A stretch of 64,000 bases of DNA from Serripes groenlandicus (taxonomy: Eukaryota; Mollusca; Bivalvia; Cardiida; Cardiidae), in assembly GCA_031761405.1 (NCBI GenBank), contig JASEVX010000003.1, positions 18,128,489 to 18,192,488 of the forward strand, read 5' to 3'. Each line of letters starts with the position of its first letter. Position 1 is the stretch's first letter. Shown piece after piece: positions 21,741-32,981 of the stretch. Both the position numbers and the translations under genes were made by a program. Below the pieces are notes generated by a model. It was not told the origin of the DNA. It searched no databases and saw only the letters and a program-made list of their open reading frames with translations.

Positions 21741-22020
21741 AAAAAAAAAAAAATTGATTGTTTGGTGTTTTATGCCGCTTTCAACAATTTCACGATTATA
21801 TCATGGCGTTTCCCGGGTAAGTTACCAGTACTACTGGTTCATTTATCCTGACACCAGCCAGTCAGGCCTAAATTTAACGTCACCCCACAACCTCGGGCAC
21901 CAAGGAGGGCAGACATTACTTCAACTTTTAAAATCTTTGGTCTGACCTTGCATGAGATCGAACCCATGACCTCGTGGGCCCGAGTCGGGCGCTCTACCAC
22001 AACACCGCCAAGGCGGTAAA
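21741..22020 (-). mobile_element. tRNA-derived SINE, reverse orientation
   Basis: On the minus strand a head with GTTGTGGTAGAGCGCC (A box) is followed about 30 nt later by GGTCATGGGTTCGATCTC (B box). It runs to a GTTGAAAGCGGCATAAAAC 3' domain and a T/A-rich end. The middle part differs from the SINE at 17410, so this is a second family sharing the 3' domain. Confidence 0.75.
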
Positions 22021-22290
22021 GAATAGCAGAATAGCACACAGTGTAATAGATATAATATGTTAATCCCCGCCCCCCCATTCCTACCTGCAGATGCATTTTG
22101 AGCAGATGACTTTTGAAAACATTGTGTGCACCGCGCCTCTTTGGTGTCTTGATCAGGATCTCACCTTTTTCTAGTCATACAAACATCCAAGAAGCTTCTT
22201 GAGAATTAATATCACCAAAACTGGCTAGACATGGATACTATTCATTAATCGTTTAACCGTTTCCCACTTGTGGACGCATTTGGTGTCTTC

Positions 22291-22520
22291 TTAACCCTTT
22301 CCCTCATACGACAATTCTGCAGCAGACGACTTTGAACGTATTTTGTCAAAACATAGAAAATCTCCATAATTGAATGGATAACCTATGACAAAAAATGGAA
22401 AACATTGTGGCAAAAGGAGAAATTGCACGTTTTGTGCAATTTCTTCTTTTGTCACTGTGTTTTCAAAAAGCTGTCTGCTGCAGAGGCGTCAGAAAGCGTC
22501 TATATGAGGGAAAGGATTAA
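22291..22520 (-). mobile_element. TTAA MITE type A, full length (230 bp)
   Basis: TTAACCCTTTCCCTCATAC to TATGAGGGAAAGGATTAA. A short type B left-end fragment (TTAACCGTTTCCCACTTG) lies just upstream at 22252. Confidence 0.9.
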
Positions 22521-22579
22521 ACTTCCTCCTGGTAAATGTGTGTTCTTATAATGTATTCAATTAATAAGGCTAATATATA

Positions 22580-22840
22580 TGAGCTGTTCCACAAGATAAC
22601 CAACATTATGGAATCTGCGTTAAGTATCAACCCAGATCAGCCTGCGCGGTCTGAGCAGGCTAATTCGGGCCAATACTATCTCAGGGGGATAGAGGTATAG
22701 AGTAACGATTTCTGAAACAGAAAATCCACAGGAGGCAAAAAGTGTCTGTCCGGGTTAGCCTGAGCGGCATTCTTTAAGGCTGATCCAGGTTGATACTTTA
22801 CGCTGAGTCCACAATGTTGGTTTTCTCATGGAACAGCTTA
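22580..22840. mobile_element. Foldback element with ~65-bp terminal inverted repeats
   Basis: GAGCTGTTCCACAAGATAAC and the complementary TTTTCTCATGGAACAGCTTA lie at the ends. Inside, AAGTATCAACCCAGATCAGC mirrors GCTGATCCAGGTTGATACTT. The middle is GC-richer and non-coding. Confidence 0.75.
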
Positions 22841-23408
22841 TATAAAATTGAGTTGATGTGCAGGAAAAGTTCCCATGCCACTGTTATAATAAGACTCCAT
22901 AAAGACCTTGACATCTTTGTGGGAATATTGTTTGTGAGTCATTTCATAATTTGGGTAAACAGGTTATGCTTTAATTTTGATGTGTTGATTGATTTGATTG
23001 GCCAGTTTCCAGGTCATACCGGCTGATCTTGGTCAGATAAGCCAATGAAAGGCATTATTATTCTTCTGTAACCCAGATTCACTTCCCAGGGTTTAGTGAT
23101 ATTGAATCAGGAGCTGAAATGTTATAAACAATTAAAATGTATTTTAAGGGAAAGATATGTCAAATAATTATTTTGCTAATTTTAGTTAATTAATTCAAAT
23201 GGTTAATTTTGATAAAGCATTTATGAAGATTTAGTTACAATCATAAATAAGCCATTTGTAAAGTCGTTCACATTTAAAAACATTTGGAACAAAAAAATAA
23301 AGTGTGAAATGAAACAAAAATTGGTAATTTCTGATCAAGTGAAATAATTATGATGGCCAAGGATTAGGTAACAGGCATATAACTCCTTTTCCCACCATTG
23401 TAAATATA

Positions 23409-23645
23409 TCGTGGGCTTGGCGTGAAAAGGTAACGTAACTAAAAACCTATTATGAAAACCCTGGTTTAGGGGAAATTTTGATCCCTTTGTAAACAATGTA
23501 AATTTAGATGCCATTGCTCCTAAATTTCCATTGTTTACCAAGAAAAAGGATTTAACGCTTATAAAGACTTTATGGCGAGGTGATTATATAACCTTGGTAA
23601 AACAATACCAATTTTGGTTACAACCGTTTCACACCAAGCCCTCGA
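23409..23645 (-). mobile_element. Palindromic element, TCGAGGGCTTGG family (237 bp)
   Basis: TCGTGGGCTTGGCGTGAAA to TTTCACACCAAGCCCTCGA, flanked by TA on both sides (AAATATA / TATGG). The interior lies in the opposite order to the copy at 9684. Confidence 0.8.
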
Positions 23646-23706
23646 TATGGTATAGTAGAGCCAAAAGGTATAATATGGGTAATATGATCTGAAAGATAGT
23701 GATATG

Positions 23707-23881
23707 ATAGCCCTTTCCCACATACAGCAAATCTGCAGCAGATGACTTTGAAAATATCTGGGCAAAATTAAAAAAAACTCTATAAAAGAAAGTATGATAA
23801 TTGGAATGAGCTGATAACATTGTGGCAAAGGTTGTCTGGTGCAGAGGCGTCAGAAAGTGTCTGTATGTGGAAAAGAGATAA
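23707..23881. mobile_element. TTAA MITE type B, internally deleted
   Basis: TAGCCCTTTCCCACATAC to TATGTGGAAAAGAGATAA; the centre is lost, with GTGGCAAAGG joined to TTGTCTGGTGCAG. Confidence 0.65.
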
Positions 23882-24270
23882 ATCCTATTGATGTAATAAA
23901 TAACATGATAGAGATGAAGTTCCACCTACCTTTGCCTGAGGGTCATAGATCAGCAAATTCTTATCAGATTTGTTATTATAAACAACTGTTGTTCTGAACA
24001 TCACCAGTATGGGCTTTTATGAAAACTGTTTGATGAAGCAAAAATGGCCACATTGAAAACACGGGTGATCTTTGAAATGAGATTTTTTATGAGAGGCTGT
24101 TTTATACACTGTTTATGCTGTTATGAAATGGGAAACATCATATGAAAATTGACCTTTGGGAGATGGCTGTGTAAGTGCAGATTCACATCAACATGCACCT
24201 GCTTGGAGTCTGATCACGATCTGCCTTTTCACCATCCAGTCATACACATTTGTTAGAAGCCTCTGGAGAA

Positions 24271-24482
24271 TTAACCCTTTCCCTCATAGGACAATTCTGC
24301 AGCAGACGACTTTGAACATATTTTGTCAAAAGATAGAAAATCTCCATAGTTGAATGGATAACCTATGACAAAAAGTGTTAAACATTGTGGCAAAAGGAAA
24401 AATTGCATGTTTTGTGCAATTTCGTCTTTTGTCACTATGTTTTCAAAAAGCTGTCTGCTGCAGAGGCGTCAGAAAGGGTTAA
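24271..24482 (-). mobile_element. TTAA MITE type A with a short deletion near the right end
   Basis: TTAACCCTTTCCCTCATAG to GTCAGAAAGGGTTAA. Compared with full copies, about 18 bp between two GAAAG motifs are gone. Confidence 0.85.
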
Positions 24483-24513
24483 TATCACCAAAGCCCACAA
24501 GACAAGGATGCAG

Positions 24514-24740
24514 TTAACCCTTTCCCACTTGAGACACATGTTGATGCATCTGTAGCAGACAGCTTTCAAAAACATTGTGGTAAAAGCAGAAATTGCTCAT
24601 AATGAGCAATTTCTCCTTGTGCCACAATGGTTTCCACTGTTCAATAATTTGACTTACATTTATAGAAATGTTCACATTTTGGCCAAGATGTTTTCACAGT
24701 TGTCTGCTGCAGATATGTTGCATGTGGGAAAGTGTTGTAA
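24514..24740. mobile_element. TTAA MITE type B, 227 bp
   Basis: TTAACCCTTTCCCACTTGAG to GCATGTGGGAAAGTGTTGTAA, centre GAAATTGCTCATAATGAGCA. Confidence 0.8.
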
Positions 24741-24944
24741 AGCCTCATGACGACGGTTGTCATGTGACATTGCTCAAATACAACTGTAATTGCTGTTTGG
24801 GCCCTCCAACAGAGAACTTGGGTCTTTTGAACTTTGCAAGAAGAAGAGATCCAGATCAGGTTGTTCTGCCATACAGTCTCTGAACGGCTTCAAGCAATGA
24901 CTACCATCCAGTGATTAAAACGATTGTGTGTAATTGCAGATTTA

Positions 24945-25266
24945 ATCCTTTCCCACATACAGCAAGTCCACAGCAGACATCTAGGCATAGCAAAACTGTG
25001 GAAAACATACCTCAGTGAATGGAAGGTTGATTATTGAATTATGATCAATTTCTCATTTTACAACATGGCTTCGAAAGAATGTTGTGTAAGTACTGGTGTG
25101 GGAAAGCCAGGAAAACATGGGTAGGTGCACTGACCGCCGTGATATGACCAAAGCTGTTGAAAGCGGCGTTAAACTCCAAACAAACAAACAAACAAATCAT
25201 TTTACAACAATGGTTTCAATTGTTATCTGCTGCAGAGGCCAGAAAGCATCTGTGTGTGGGCGAGGG
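24945..25266. mobile_element. TTAA MITE type B interrupted by a SINE tail
   Basis: A left part TTTAATCCTTTCCCACATAC and a right part CTGCTGCAGAGGCCAGAAAG are separated by a SINE 3' fragment at about 25118-25198. Confidence 0.5.
25118..25198 (+). mobile_element. SINE 3' fragment with (AAAC)n tail
   Basis: CGCCGTGATATGACC, GTTGAAAGCGGCGTTAAACT and CCAAACAAACAAACAAAC: the shared 3' domain without the promoter head. Confidence 0.7.
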
Positions 25267-25290
25267 TAAAGTTGTGTGTAATTGTAGATT

Positions 25291-25772
25291 TTAACCCTTA
25301 CCCTCATATCGAAGGCTTGGTGTGAAACGATTGTAACAAAAATTGGTATATTTTTTACCAAAGTTAATCACGTCGCCATAACGTCTTTGTAACCGTTAAA
25401 TCACTTTTCTTGGTAAACAATGGAAATTTAGATGCCATTGCTCGTTCTGAGCAATGGCACCTAAATTTGCATTGTTAACAAAGGGGTCAAAAATTGCCCC
25501 TAAACCATGGTTTTCAAAATAAGTCTTTAGTTACAACCGTTTCACGCCAAGCCCTCGATATAGATGTTTTCTGACGCCTCTTCAGCAGACAGCTTATTTA
25601 AAACATGGCGACAAAAGAAGAAATTGCACAAAACGAGCAATTTCTCCACTTGACACCATGTTTTCAACTCTATTCAATTACTGTCCTTTCATTTATAGGG
25701 AGTTTCAAATAAATATGGGGTATGTTTTCAAATTCGTCTACTGCAGACTTGTTGCATGTGGGAAAGGGCCAA
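25291..25772 (+). mobile_element. TTAA MITE interrupted by a palindromic element
   Basis: The MITE left end TTAACCCTTACCCTCATA stops at 25308 and resumes at 25559 as TATAGATGTTTTCTGACGCC. It ends GCATGTGGGAAAGGG without a clear TTAA. Confidence 0.8.
25309..25558 (+). mobile_element. Palindromic element, TCGAGGGCTTGG family (250 bp), nested
   Basis: TCGAAGGCTTGGTGTGAAAC to GTTTCACGCCAAGCCCTCGA. The split host motif CATATAGA shows that TA was duplicated on insertion. Confidence 0.85.
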
Positions 25773-25825
25773 TGGGTTCACTGTAAATTAAAATTGTTAT
25801 CAGCTGATTCATGTAATTTACTGCT

Positions 25826-26055
25826 TTAACCCTTTCCCTCATACGACAATTCTGCAGCAGATGACTTTGAACATATTTTGTCAAAAAATAGAAAATCTCT
25901 ATAATTGAATGGATAACCTATGACTGAAAGTTGAAAACATTGTGGTAAAAGGAGAAATTGTTCGTTTTGAGCAATTTCTTCTTTTGTCACTATGTTTTCA
26001 AAAAGCTGTCCGCTGCAGAGGCTTCAAAAAGCGCCTATATGAGGGAAAGGCTTAA
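25826..26055 (-). mobile_element. TTAA MITE type A, full length (230 bp)
   Basis: TTAACCCTTTCCCTCATAC to TATGAGGGAAAGGCTTAA, centre GAAATTGTTCGTTTTGAGCA. Confidence 0.9.
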
Positions 26056-26640
26056 TTAACCTTGCAGATCTAGAAGAATAGTCTCAAACAGCCTAGTATA
26101 ACCTTTTGACAGCAGAACACTTTATAAAACATTGAGGTGAAAAACCGATATCTCTCATAATGTTTACAAGTCAATTAAACAATTTTGCTTACATTAATGT
26201 TTTGACCTATTTGTTTTTCAAAGTTTCTTGCTGCAGATGTGATGTTTGTGGGAACGCATACTATTTATTTTCTCTGCATACATTTATCATTCCTGCATAA
26301 ATGGAACCATTTACATATAATGGTTCCAGACTTTCTGGAATTTAGACCTTCTCTTCTGTAATGTCTGATCTATCCGTGAAATGATTAATGACCTTGATTA
26401 AGTTGTGAATGACCTTGAACATAAAAGATTAATATGATGCATGACTTGTTGCCTTGGGAACTCTTTTCTTTCTCTGATAATGTTTTTAATCAAAGCGCCA
26501 ATGGCACTGTAGTGGCGATCGTATTCATATATTGCAACAACTACAAAATAAAGCGTTCAAAATATTTATAAAAACCTTTCGGAATTTCCAGATTTAATAA
26601 AATTCCAGCTTCCCGTTTTTAGGTCGGTATAGCTAGATAC

Positions 26641-27386
26641 CGAAAACAACTTTTTATATGACTCATAAAGGTCTCAACGGGTGTTCTACACACCGGCTAT
26701 TGTTTGTTGATAGAGTTGGAACATTGTGAGAATATGTATGAGTTGAAAACATTGTGATAACATGTGAAATTTCTCATTTTATCACAATGTAAGATATAGC
26801 ATTTGTATGACTTGAAAACATTGTGAGAAAATGTGAAATTTCTCATTTTATCACAATGTAAGATATAGCATTTGTATGAGTTGAAAACATTGTGAGAAAA
26901 CGAGAATTATCACAATGTAAGATAGAACAGTTGTAAGAGTTAAAAACGTTGTGAGAAAATGATGATAGAATAGTGAAGAGTTGAAAACATTGTGAGTAAA
27001 TTATGATAGAATAGTGAAGCGTTGAAATCATTGAGAAAATGATGATAGAATAGTGAAGAGTTGAAAACAGTGTGAGAAAATGATGATATAATAGTGAAGA
27101 GTTGAAAACATTGTGAGAAGAACAGTTTTAAGAGTTGAAAACATTGTGAGAAAATGATGATAGAATAGTGAAGAGTTGAAAACATTGTGAGAAAATAATG
27201 ATAAAATAGTGAAGAGTTGAAAACATTGTGAGAAAATGATCGCTAATAGAACACTGTAAGAGTTGAAAACGTTGTGAGAAAATGTCATTTTCGTAGGACA
27301 ATATCTTTTCTAAAAAAATGTTAATCAATCATTTGTTCCTAATTTAAAAAATGATGAAGACATACAACTATAAAAAGTTGTTTTCG
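26641..27386. other. Minisatellite block bounded by a short inverted repeat
   Basis: CGAAAACAACTTTTTATA at 26641 and TATAAAAAGTTGTTTTCG ending at 27386 are exact inverted copies about 710 bp apart, enclosing the tandem array. Further GTTGTTTTCG motifs occur at 27431, 27450 and 27647. Confidence 0.5.
26705..27290 (+). repeat. Minisatellite of ~40-64 bp units derived from a MITE core
   Basis: GAGTTGAAAACATTGTGAGA recurs more than ten times. The early units are long and keep AAATTTCTCATTTTATCACA; the later ones are shorter, ending AATGATGATAGAATAGTGAA. The start of each unit matches the GAGTTGAAAACATTGTGGCA segment inside type B MITEs. Confidence 0.9.
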
Positions 27387-27388
27387 TA

Positions 27389-28661
27389 ACAACCATAATA
27401 TGGTAATATGGGATTATTGTCGTAAAGAAAGTTGTTTTCGCGGCAGCCGAGTTGTTTTCGTGAGCCGATTTTATTTATTTATATGCGTTTTAGCCTACGC
27501 CACTCTCTAAGTTTTCTATTTCGCGTAATTAGTACAAAAAACACTATTACATACTTTTAAAATTATCGTTATATGTTTGTGCACATGCTTTTAAGTAAAT
27601 AATTAGAAAACTTATGAATACATGTGATTTATTGTCAAATAAAACGTTGTTTTCGTGAGCCGACTTTATTTATTTATTTGCGTTTTAGCCTATGCCACTC
27701 TATAATTTTGCAATGTTATTGAAAACGGGACCAGGTACGAAATAAGCACTTTTCACGGACCATGATTGTTAAACTTGTAGGTCTTTTCAGAAATTACAAA
27801 AGAAGTTAATTGGCCGTTTTATTTTGGCGAGGTACTTTCAGAGTACAACCAACTCCTGCCGAATCAGGTTAAAGGTCAAAAGGTTACGGTTGACTACAGT
27901 AAAAATAAAACGAGGCACAGGAGTATCATGATACTCTGCATAGCGTACCCAAGACGCCCGATGATATTTATTATCTGCCCAAACATGAAGAAAGATAATA
28001 TGTAAATAGTTTAACTCTATTTAGATATTTTCTCGATAAATCTCAAATATTAGTACCAATCCGGTATCAAAGTAGCACTAACATTATCATTATTAATCGT
28101 GTGCCTGCATCACTGATGGAACTATATATATATATGGCGGTTTAACGGAAGTGAGTAAATTGCCTTTGCAGAAATATCCAACCGATTGTTCAAATACGAC
28201 TATATAATTTTTTTTTCGTTGTTGTTGTTTTGGTAGCACTGTGGCGATTGTCAACCAATCGCCACAAAAAGCATTACCTGCAGATGTAGGGGTAAATTTC
28301 TTCTGCAGCTGGCATTATCTAGAAAAAGAAAGATTTTGATTTTCAAAGGCAAGGTGGGTGATTGGAAGGCATTTCAAGGAGTCGGAATGACGAAGGAATA
28401 GTGTTCTTGACTCAGTTGATTAGCAATATGAGTCACCTGGCCCCAATTCCACCAACGATACTTAGCGCTAATTAAAACTTGAACACTTTAGAGTGTATTT
28501 CATTATTTTTGTTTTCCTAATAAACTTAACTTGTACAGTCTGATCTTGTTATTTGGTGTCTACTATCTGGTAAAAGTAGCAATCCCAAAGTCTTTGGAAA
28601 ACTGTTATAAATAACAAATCATAATGGAAGTGTGCAAATTGATTTTATTTGCCTTTAAATT
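27389..28661. other. Intronic stretch with short direct repeats, no gene
   Basis: A ~55 bp segment around TTTATTTATTTATATGCGTT and TTAGCCTACGCCACTCT (27465) recurs at 27660 with few changes. A perfect hairpin GTGGCGATTG...CAATCGCCAC lies at 28241-28265. I see no coding sequence. Confidence 0.5.
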
Positions 28662-29092
28662 ATCCCTTTCCGACTTGCAGACACAGTTTTAAGCATCTGC
28701 TGCAGAAGACTTTTGAAATCCTTTCGCCACAAGGTTTTCATCTCTATTCAATAATTTAATTTCATTCATGGCAAATTTTCAGTATTTCTGTTTGGATGTG
28801 GTTTCAACTTCAATTTCAAAACCTTCCAAAGTTGATTTTCCTGTGGCATTACAGTCTCATATCATGTTGATGGGCATGCTGATTTATTGTCTGGATCTGC
28901 CAGTGTTGGAATCAGGTTTAAGCCATGAATTACCTGTGTGGATATCTAACTGGGCGGATCTTTGGATTGATACTGCTATTTAATGAAGGTCAGTTCAAAG
29001 TCAAGGTCAAATACACTGATATGTGAAATCCATTTTCTGGGTAATTAACAGTCTTATATCCCTCCTATGGTCGAATACTTATATGAGCCACA

Positions 29093-29285
29093 CAGTGGAC
29101 TAGATAAGAGGGAGTGAATGAACTCTTCCCCACACTTTTTCTCTTATTACTCAAACAAATCCTATGTTGTGGGTACTCAAAAGAATCGTCTCACTGAGAC
29201 GATTCTTTTGAGTACCCACAACATAGGGTTTAAATGTTAAATAAGGATTTAAAAGCATGCGAAACACCTGTTATCTAGAGCTCTG
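29093..29285. mobile_element. Palindrome-centred MITE, AAACCCTATGTTGTGGG family
   Basis: The centre is a near-perfect palindrome of about 70 bp (GTGGGTACTCAAAAGAATCG, then TCTCACTGAGA and its mirror). The outer ends CAGTGGACTAGATAAGAGG and TTATCTAGAGCTCTG are related inverted repeats. GCCACA lies directly before and after, as a possible target duplication. Confidence 0.75.
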
Positions 29286-29625
29286 GCCACATCATACCGA
29301 AAGCTACCTTTAGGTTTTTGCGACCAGAGAAGATCAAGACCATCTTGCAACTCGGTGCAGTCTATTCAGGATCTTTGCCTGTTGACCATCTTGTCATGCA
29401 AACATACTGGATTGGATGTCTCCTGATAATGATTATGAACAAAATATTGATTGTTTATGCTTCAGTTTTTACTGGGTAGACATACCCAGTTAAAGCCAAA
29501 TTTGGTACATTTTCATGACTTAAACAGAATTTGCAGAAATTTTAATATTTCAAGATTTTGATCTTCATCTCAACTTCAACACCTTTAAATATAGAAAATT
29601 GCATAAATGTTTCTGACTAGTTTTT

Positions 29626-30568
29626 AGCTCACCTATGCACGAAGTTCAAGGTGAGCTATTGTGATCACATTTTGTCCGGCATCTGTGTGTCGTCTGTTGT
29701 CAACATTTGGGCTTGTTTAAACACTCTACAGGCTACATTTTGCATCCAATCTTCATGCATGTTTATCAGAACATTTATCTCCATCAAATCTTGGACAAGT
29801 TCCAAACTGGGCCATATGAGGTCAAAAACTAGGTCACTAGGTCAAATTGAAGGGAAATATTGTTAACACTCTGGAGGCCACATTTTCAACTTGAGCATTC
29901 TGAAACTTTATCAGAATGTTTGTTGTGATGATAATGTAAGTCAAGTTCAGCAGTTTCAAATTTTTCAGAAGGTTTGTTTTTAAAATGTGTAGGTCAAGTT
30001 CGAATATGGGTCATATTGGGTCAAATATTAGGTCATTAAGCCAAATTGAAGGGATTCAATCTTGTTAACACTTTGGATGCCGCAGTTTTTGCTTCAGCAG
30101 CTTGAAATTTTGCCAGAATGTTCGTCTGAATTATATCTAGGTCAAGTTCGAATATGGGTCATATTAAGTTAGAAACAAGGTCAATAAAGGAAAGTATTGT
30201 TCAAACTCCGGAGGCCGCATTTTTACTTTGAGCAGGTTGAAACTTTGTCAGAATGTTGTCTTGATGATATCATGTTGGAATATGGGTCATATCTGGCAAA
30301 GAAATATAGATAACTAGACCAAATGAAGGAAAATCTTGTTGACACTGTGGAGGTTTCATTCAGAATAATTGTCTTGAATGAATGAATGAATGTATATTGT
30401 TTTATGGCGCATCGACAGCTAAGGTCATTTAGCGCGCAATTAAATTTAATTATTCATGATCCCTGGGTAAACAAACCAGTACTAGGCTATAATTGTCTTG
30501 ATGTGTTTTGCATTGCAGTACATTGTATAATAAAAGTGAGCGAACTAGGGCCATCATGGCCCTCTTGT
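29626..30568 (+). mobile_element. Helentron-like element, AGCTCACCT family
   Basis: The 5' hairpin AGCTCACCTATG...AAGGTGAGCT follows TTTTT. The core has 3-4 diverged units of about 150 bp (for example TTGTTAACACTCTGGAGGCC). Near the 3' end are GTGAGCGAAC, the hairpin AGGGCCATCATGGCCCT and CTTGT. A SINE fragment sits inside. Confidence 0.65.
30381..30493 (-). mobile_element. SINE fragment inside the Helentron-like element
   Basis: TTATTCATGATCCCTGGGTA and AACAAACCAGTACTAGGCTA are the minus-strand form of the SINE body seen at 17410. Confidence 0.65.
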
Positions 30569-31193
30569 ATTGAACTTTCAATTATCATAAACTGTGAAAA
30601 TTGTCAATCAACATCCTTTTACTGCATTAAAGAAATTAAGTGAAGTTAAGTTAAAGGGGTAATAGACTTTAAGTTAAATGAAATGATAAGCCTGTACAAT
30701 TTGCACTCTGACGCCCACTCATTTTTCGAAAAAATTGATGCCATGAAGTGTAATAATTGCAGACATGGCTAGTTTATTAAGATATCAGTGAATGGTTTTA
30801 TCCCTTTGGCCACTTTTAGGTTCATCATATATTTAGCAGCGCCTTACAGGAAAACCCAACCCCACAAAGAATTGGCGACTGGTGTAGATCCAGATTAAAT
30901 TGGCTGCATATTGCGCAGCTATGTACTGTTTACAAATAAGTTGAAGATGCATTCAAGAAACCTCTGGTATATTGAAGTACACATTTAGACAATTTGTTTT
31001 ATGCGGGAAAGGGTTAGAGCCAAACTGAGAAAACTGTTATGTGAAAGGGTATATAGAAACTGTACAGAGGGAAAAGTTATGTGTATGTGGAATACAGAAA
31101 CCAGAATCTTGAGTAAACAAGCATTACAGATAGAGAAACCAGACATGAGAGATCTGATGTGAACAACGAAGGTACTTTGATTCCTGGCTTGTG

Positions 31194-31527
31194 TTAACCC
31201 TTTCCCACATACCACAAAACTGCAGCAGACGACTTTGAAAACATCTAGACTAAAGTATGGTAAATATTTATAAATGAAAGCATAATTGCTGAAAAAAATT
31301 GAAAATACATGTATTAGGCAAAAGTATTTGCTGCAATTGACTTTTGAAAACATGATGACAAAAAGATATATAGCTCATGATGAGAAATTTCTCCTTTTGC
31401 TACAATGTTTTTAACTCTATTCAAAAACTGTATATTGTCATTTATTAAGATTTTCCATATGTTGACTACATGTTTTCACAGTCATCTGCTCAGTGCTGCA
31501 GATGTGTTTCATGTGAGAAAGGGTTAA
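31194..31527. mobile_element. Composite of two TTAA MITE type B pieces
   Basis: TTAACCCTTTCCCACATAC to CATGTGAGAAAGGGTTAA, but 334 bp long: a left half, then a second stretch with its own GACTTTTGAAAACATGATG and centre. A lone right end (TATGCGGGAAAGGGTTA) precedes it at about 30998. Confidence 0.65.
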
Positions 31528-32008
31528 AGAAAAGTAGTGTATCATGTCTGAGACAGACTTATCTGTGAACTCTTTCCCATAACAAATCTGCAGCAAAATA
31601 CTTAGGCAACAGGGAAAAGCAGGGAAAAGCAGTCATTATATAAAGGATTTATCGCTATTGTGGAAGTAAGATAGTAAGCCCAAAACATGAAAAGCCATGA
31701 GCTGAACTCTTCATCATAAACAGAAGAAATGAACAGTGTCAAGGAAAACTAACCACAGTGCATTGGGGACTAAAATAGAACTGGATCACCTTGCACTTGC
31801 CTAAAAAATATTCTAACTTAATACAAACCCTTTGATAATTGTTATGACATATATTCTAACTCTTTCAGCGCCAATGGCAATATTGAGATTTTTGCAAAGA
31901 ATACAGATTCAGGTGAGTCAGCTTGTAAAGAGCTGTCTTACCTGAAATTACAAGAAAGGGTTGATTCTGAAACCTCCAAAAGTTTTATTATATGTGGCAT
32001 GACTATAA

Positions 32009-32242
32009 TTAACCCTTTCCCACATACAACAATTCTGCAGCAGATGTCTCTGAACATTTTTAGACAAAAATTGCTGAAATATCTTTAAATGAAAGTATTT
32101 TTGTTTAATATAGAGTTAAAAACATTATGACATAAGGGGAAATTACTTAATGTCTTGAGCAATTTCCACTTTTCTAACAATGTTTTCAAAAGTTGTCTGC
32201 TGCAGTGGTGTCAAAAGGTGTTTATATGTTGGAAAGGGTTAA
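32009..32242. mobile_element. TTAA MITE type B, 234 bp
   Basis: TTAACCCTTTCCCACATAC to TATGTTGGAAAGGGTTAA; both TTAAs are intact. Confidence 0.82.
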
Positions 32243-32462
32243 TGAAGCCATTAATTTCACAGGAAAGCTGATCTGCAGGACTTTGCAACCATGAGCAATG
32301 ATCTAGATCAGTCATGGCCAGAATGAGCAATCTGATCAGTATCCTCCCTGTTTGCTAATCATGAAGTATGCATGCAAACATCCAGGATGCATGCAGGACT
32401 CTTGAGAACAGTGATGGCAAAAATAAAACTAAATAGGAATGCAGTAAAGTTGTAATTGTTAT

Positions 32463-32705
32463 TTAACCCTTTCCCTCATATAGACGCTTTCTGAAGCCCC
32501 ACCAGTAGACAGCTTTTTGAAAACATAGTGACAAAAGAAGAAATTGCTCAAAACAAGCAAAAAACAAGCAATTTCTCCTTTTGCCACAATGTTTTCACTT
32601 TTAGTCATAGGTTATCCATTCAATTATAGAGATTTAATTCTATTTTTTGTCAAAATATGTTCAAAGTTGTCTGCTGCAGATTTGTTGTATGAGGGAAAGG
32701 GTTAA
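32463..32705 (+). mobile_element. TTAA MITE type A, 243 bp
   Basis: TTAACCCTTTCCCTCATATA to TATGAGGGAAAGGGTTAA. The centre has a short duplication (AAACAAGCAAAAAACAAGCA). Confidence 0.88.
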
Positions 32706-32981
32706 CAGATTCCCTTTTACAGACGCATTCTGATACATCTGCCGCAGATATCTTTTGAAAACATTGTGGCAAAAAGTGAAATTGCTGAAGATGAGCAATT
32801 TCTCTATTTCCAACACTGTTTTCAACTCTGTTTAATAATTGAAATAAATCGCGTTTGTTTAAATAATTGAAATCACATTTGTTTAATTATTGAAATCTCA
32901 TTTCTGGTGAATGTTCAGTTTCTTGCCTGTATGCTTTCAAAGTTGTCTGCTGCAGATTTGTTGAATTTGGGAAAGGGTTAA
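32702..32981. mobile_element. TTAA MITE type B, 280 bp, abutting the previous one
   Basis: TTAACAGATTCCCTTTTAC to TTTGGGAAAGGGTTAA. It contains three copies of a ~30 bp unit with AATAATTGAAAT and TTTGTTT at about 32836-32910. Confidence 0.75.

Noticed and set aside
26705..27290. A CRISPR-like array
   Set aside because: This is an animal genome, and units follow one another without distinct spacers and vary in length.
26843..27328. Overlapping minus-strand open frames with repeated SQCFQLFT-like motifs
   Set aside because: They are translations of the MITE-derived minisatellite in different frames.
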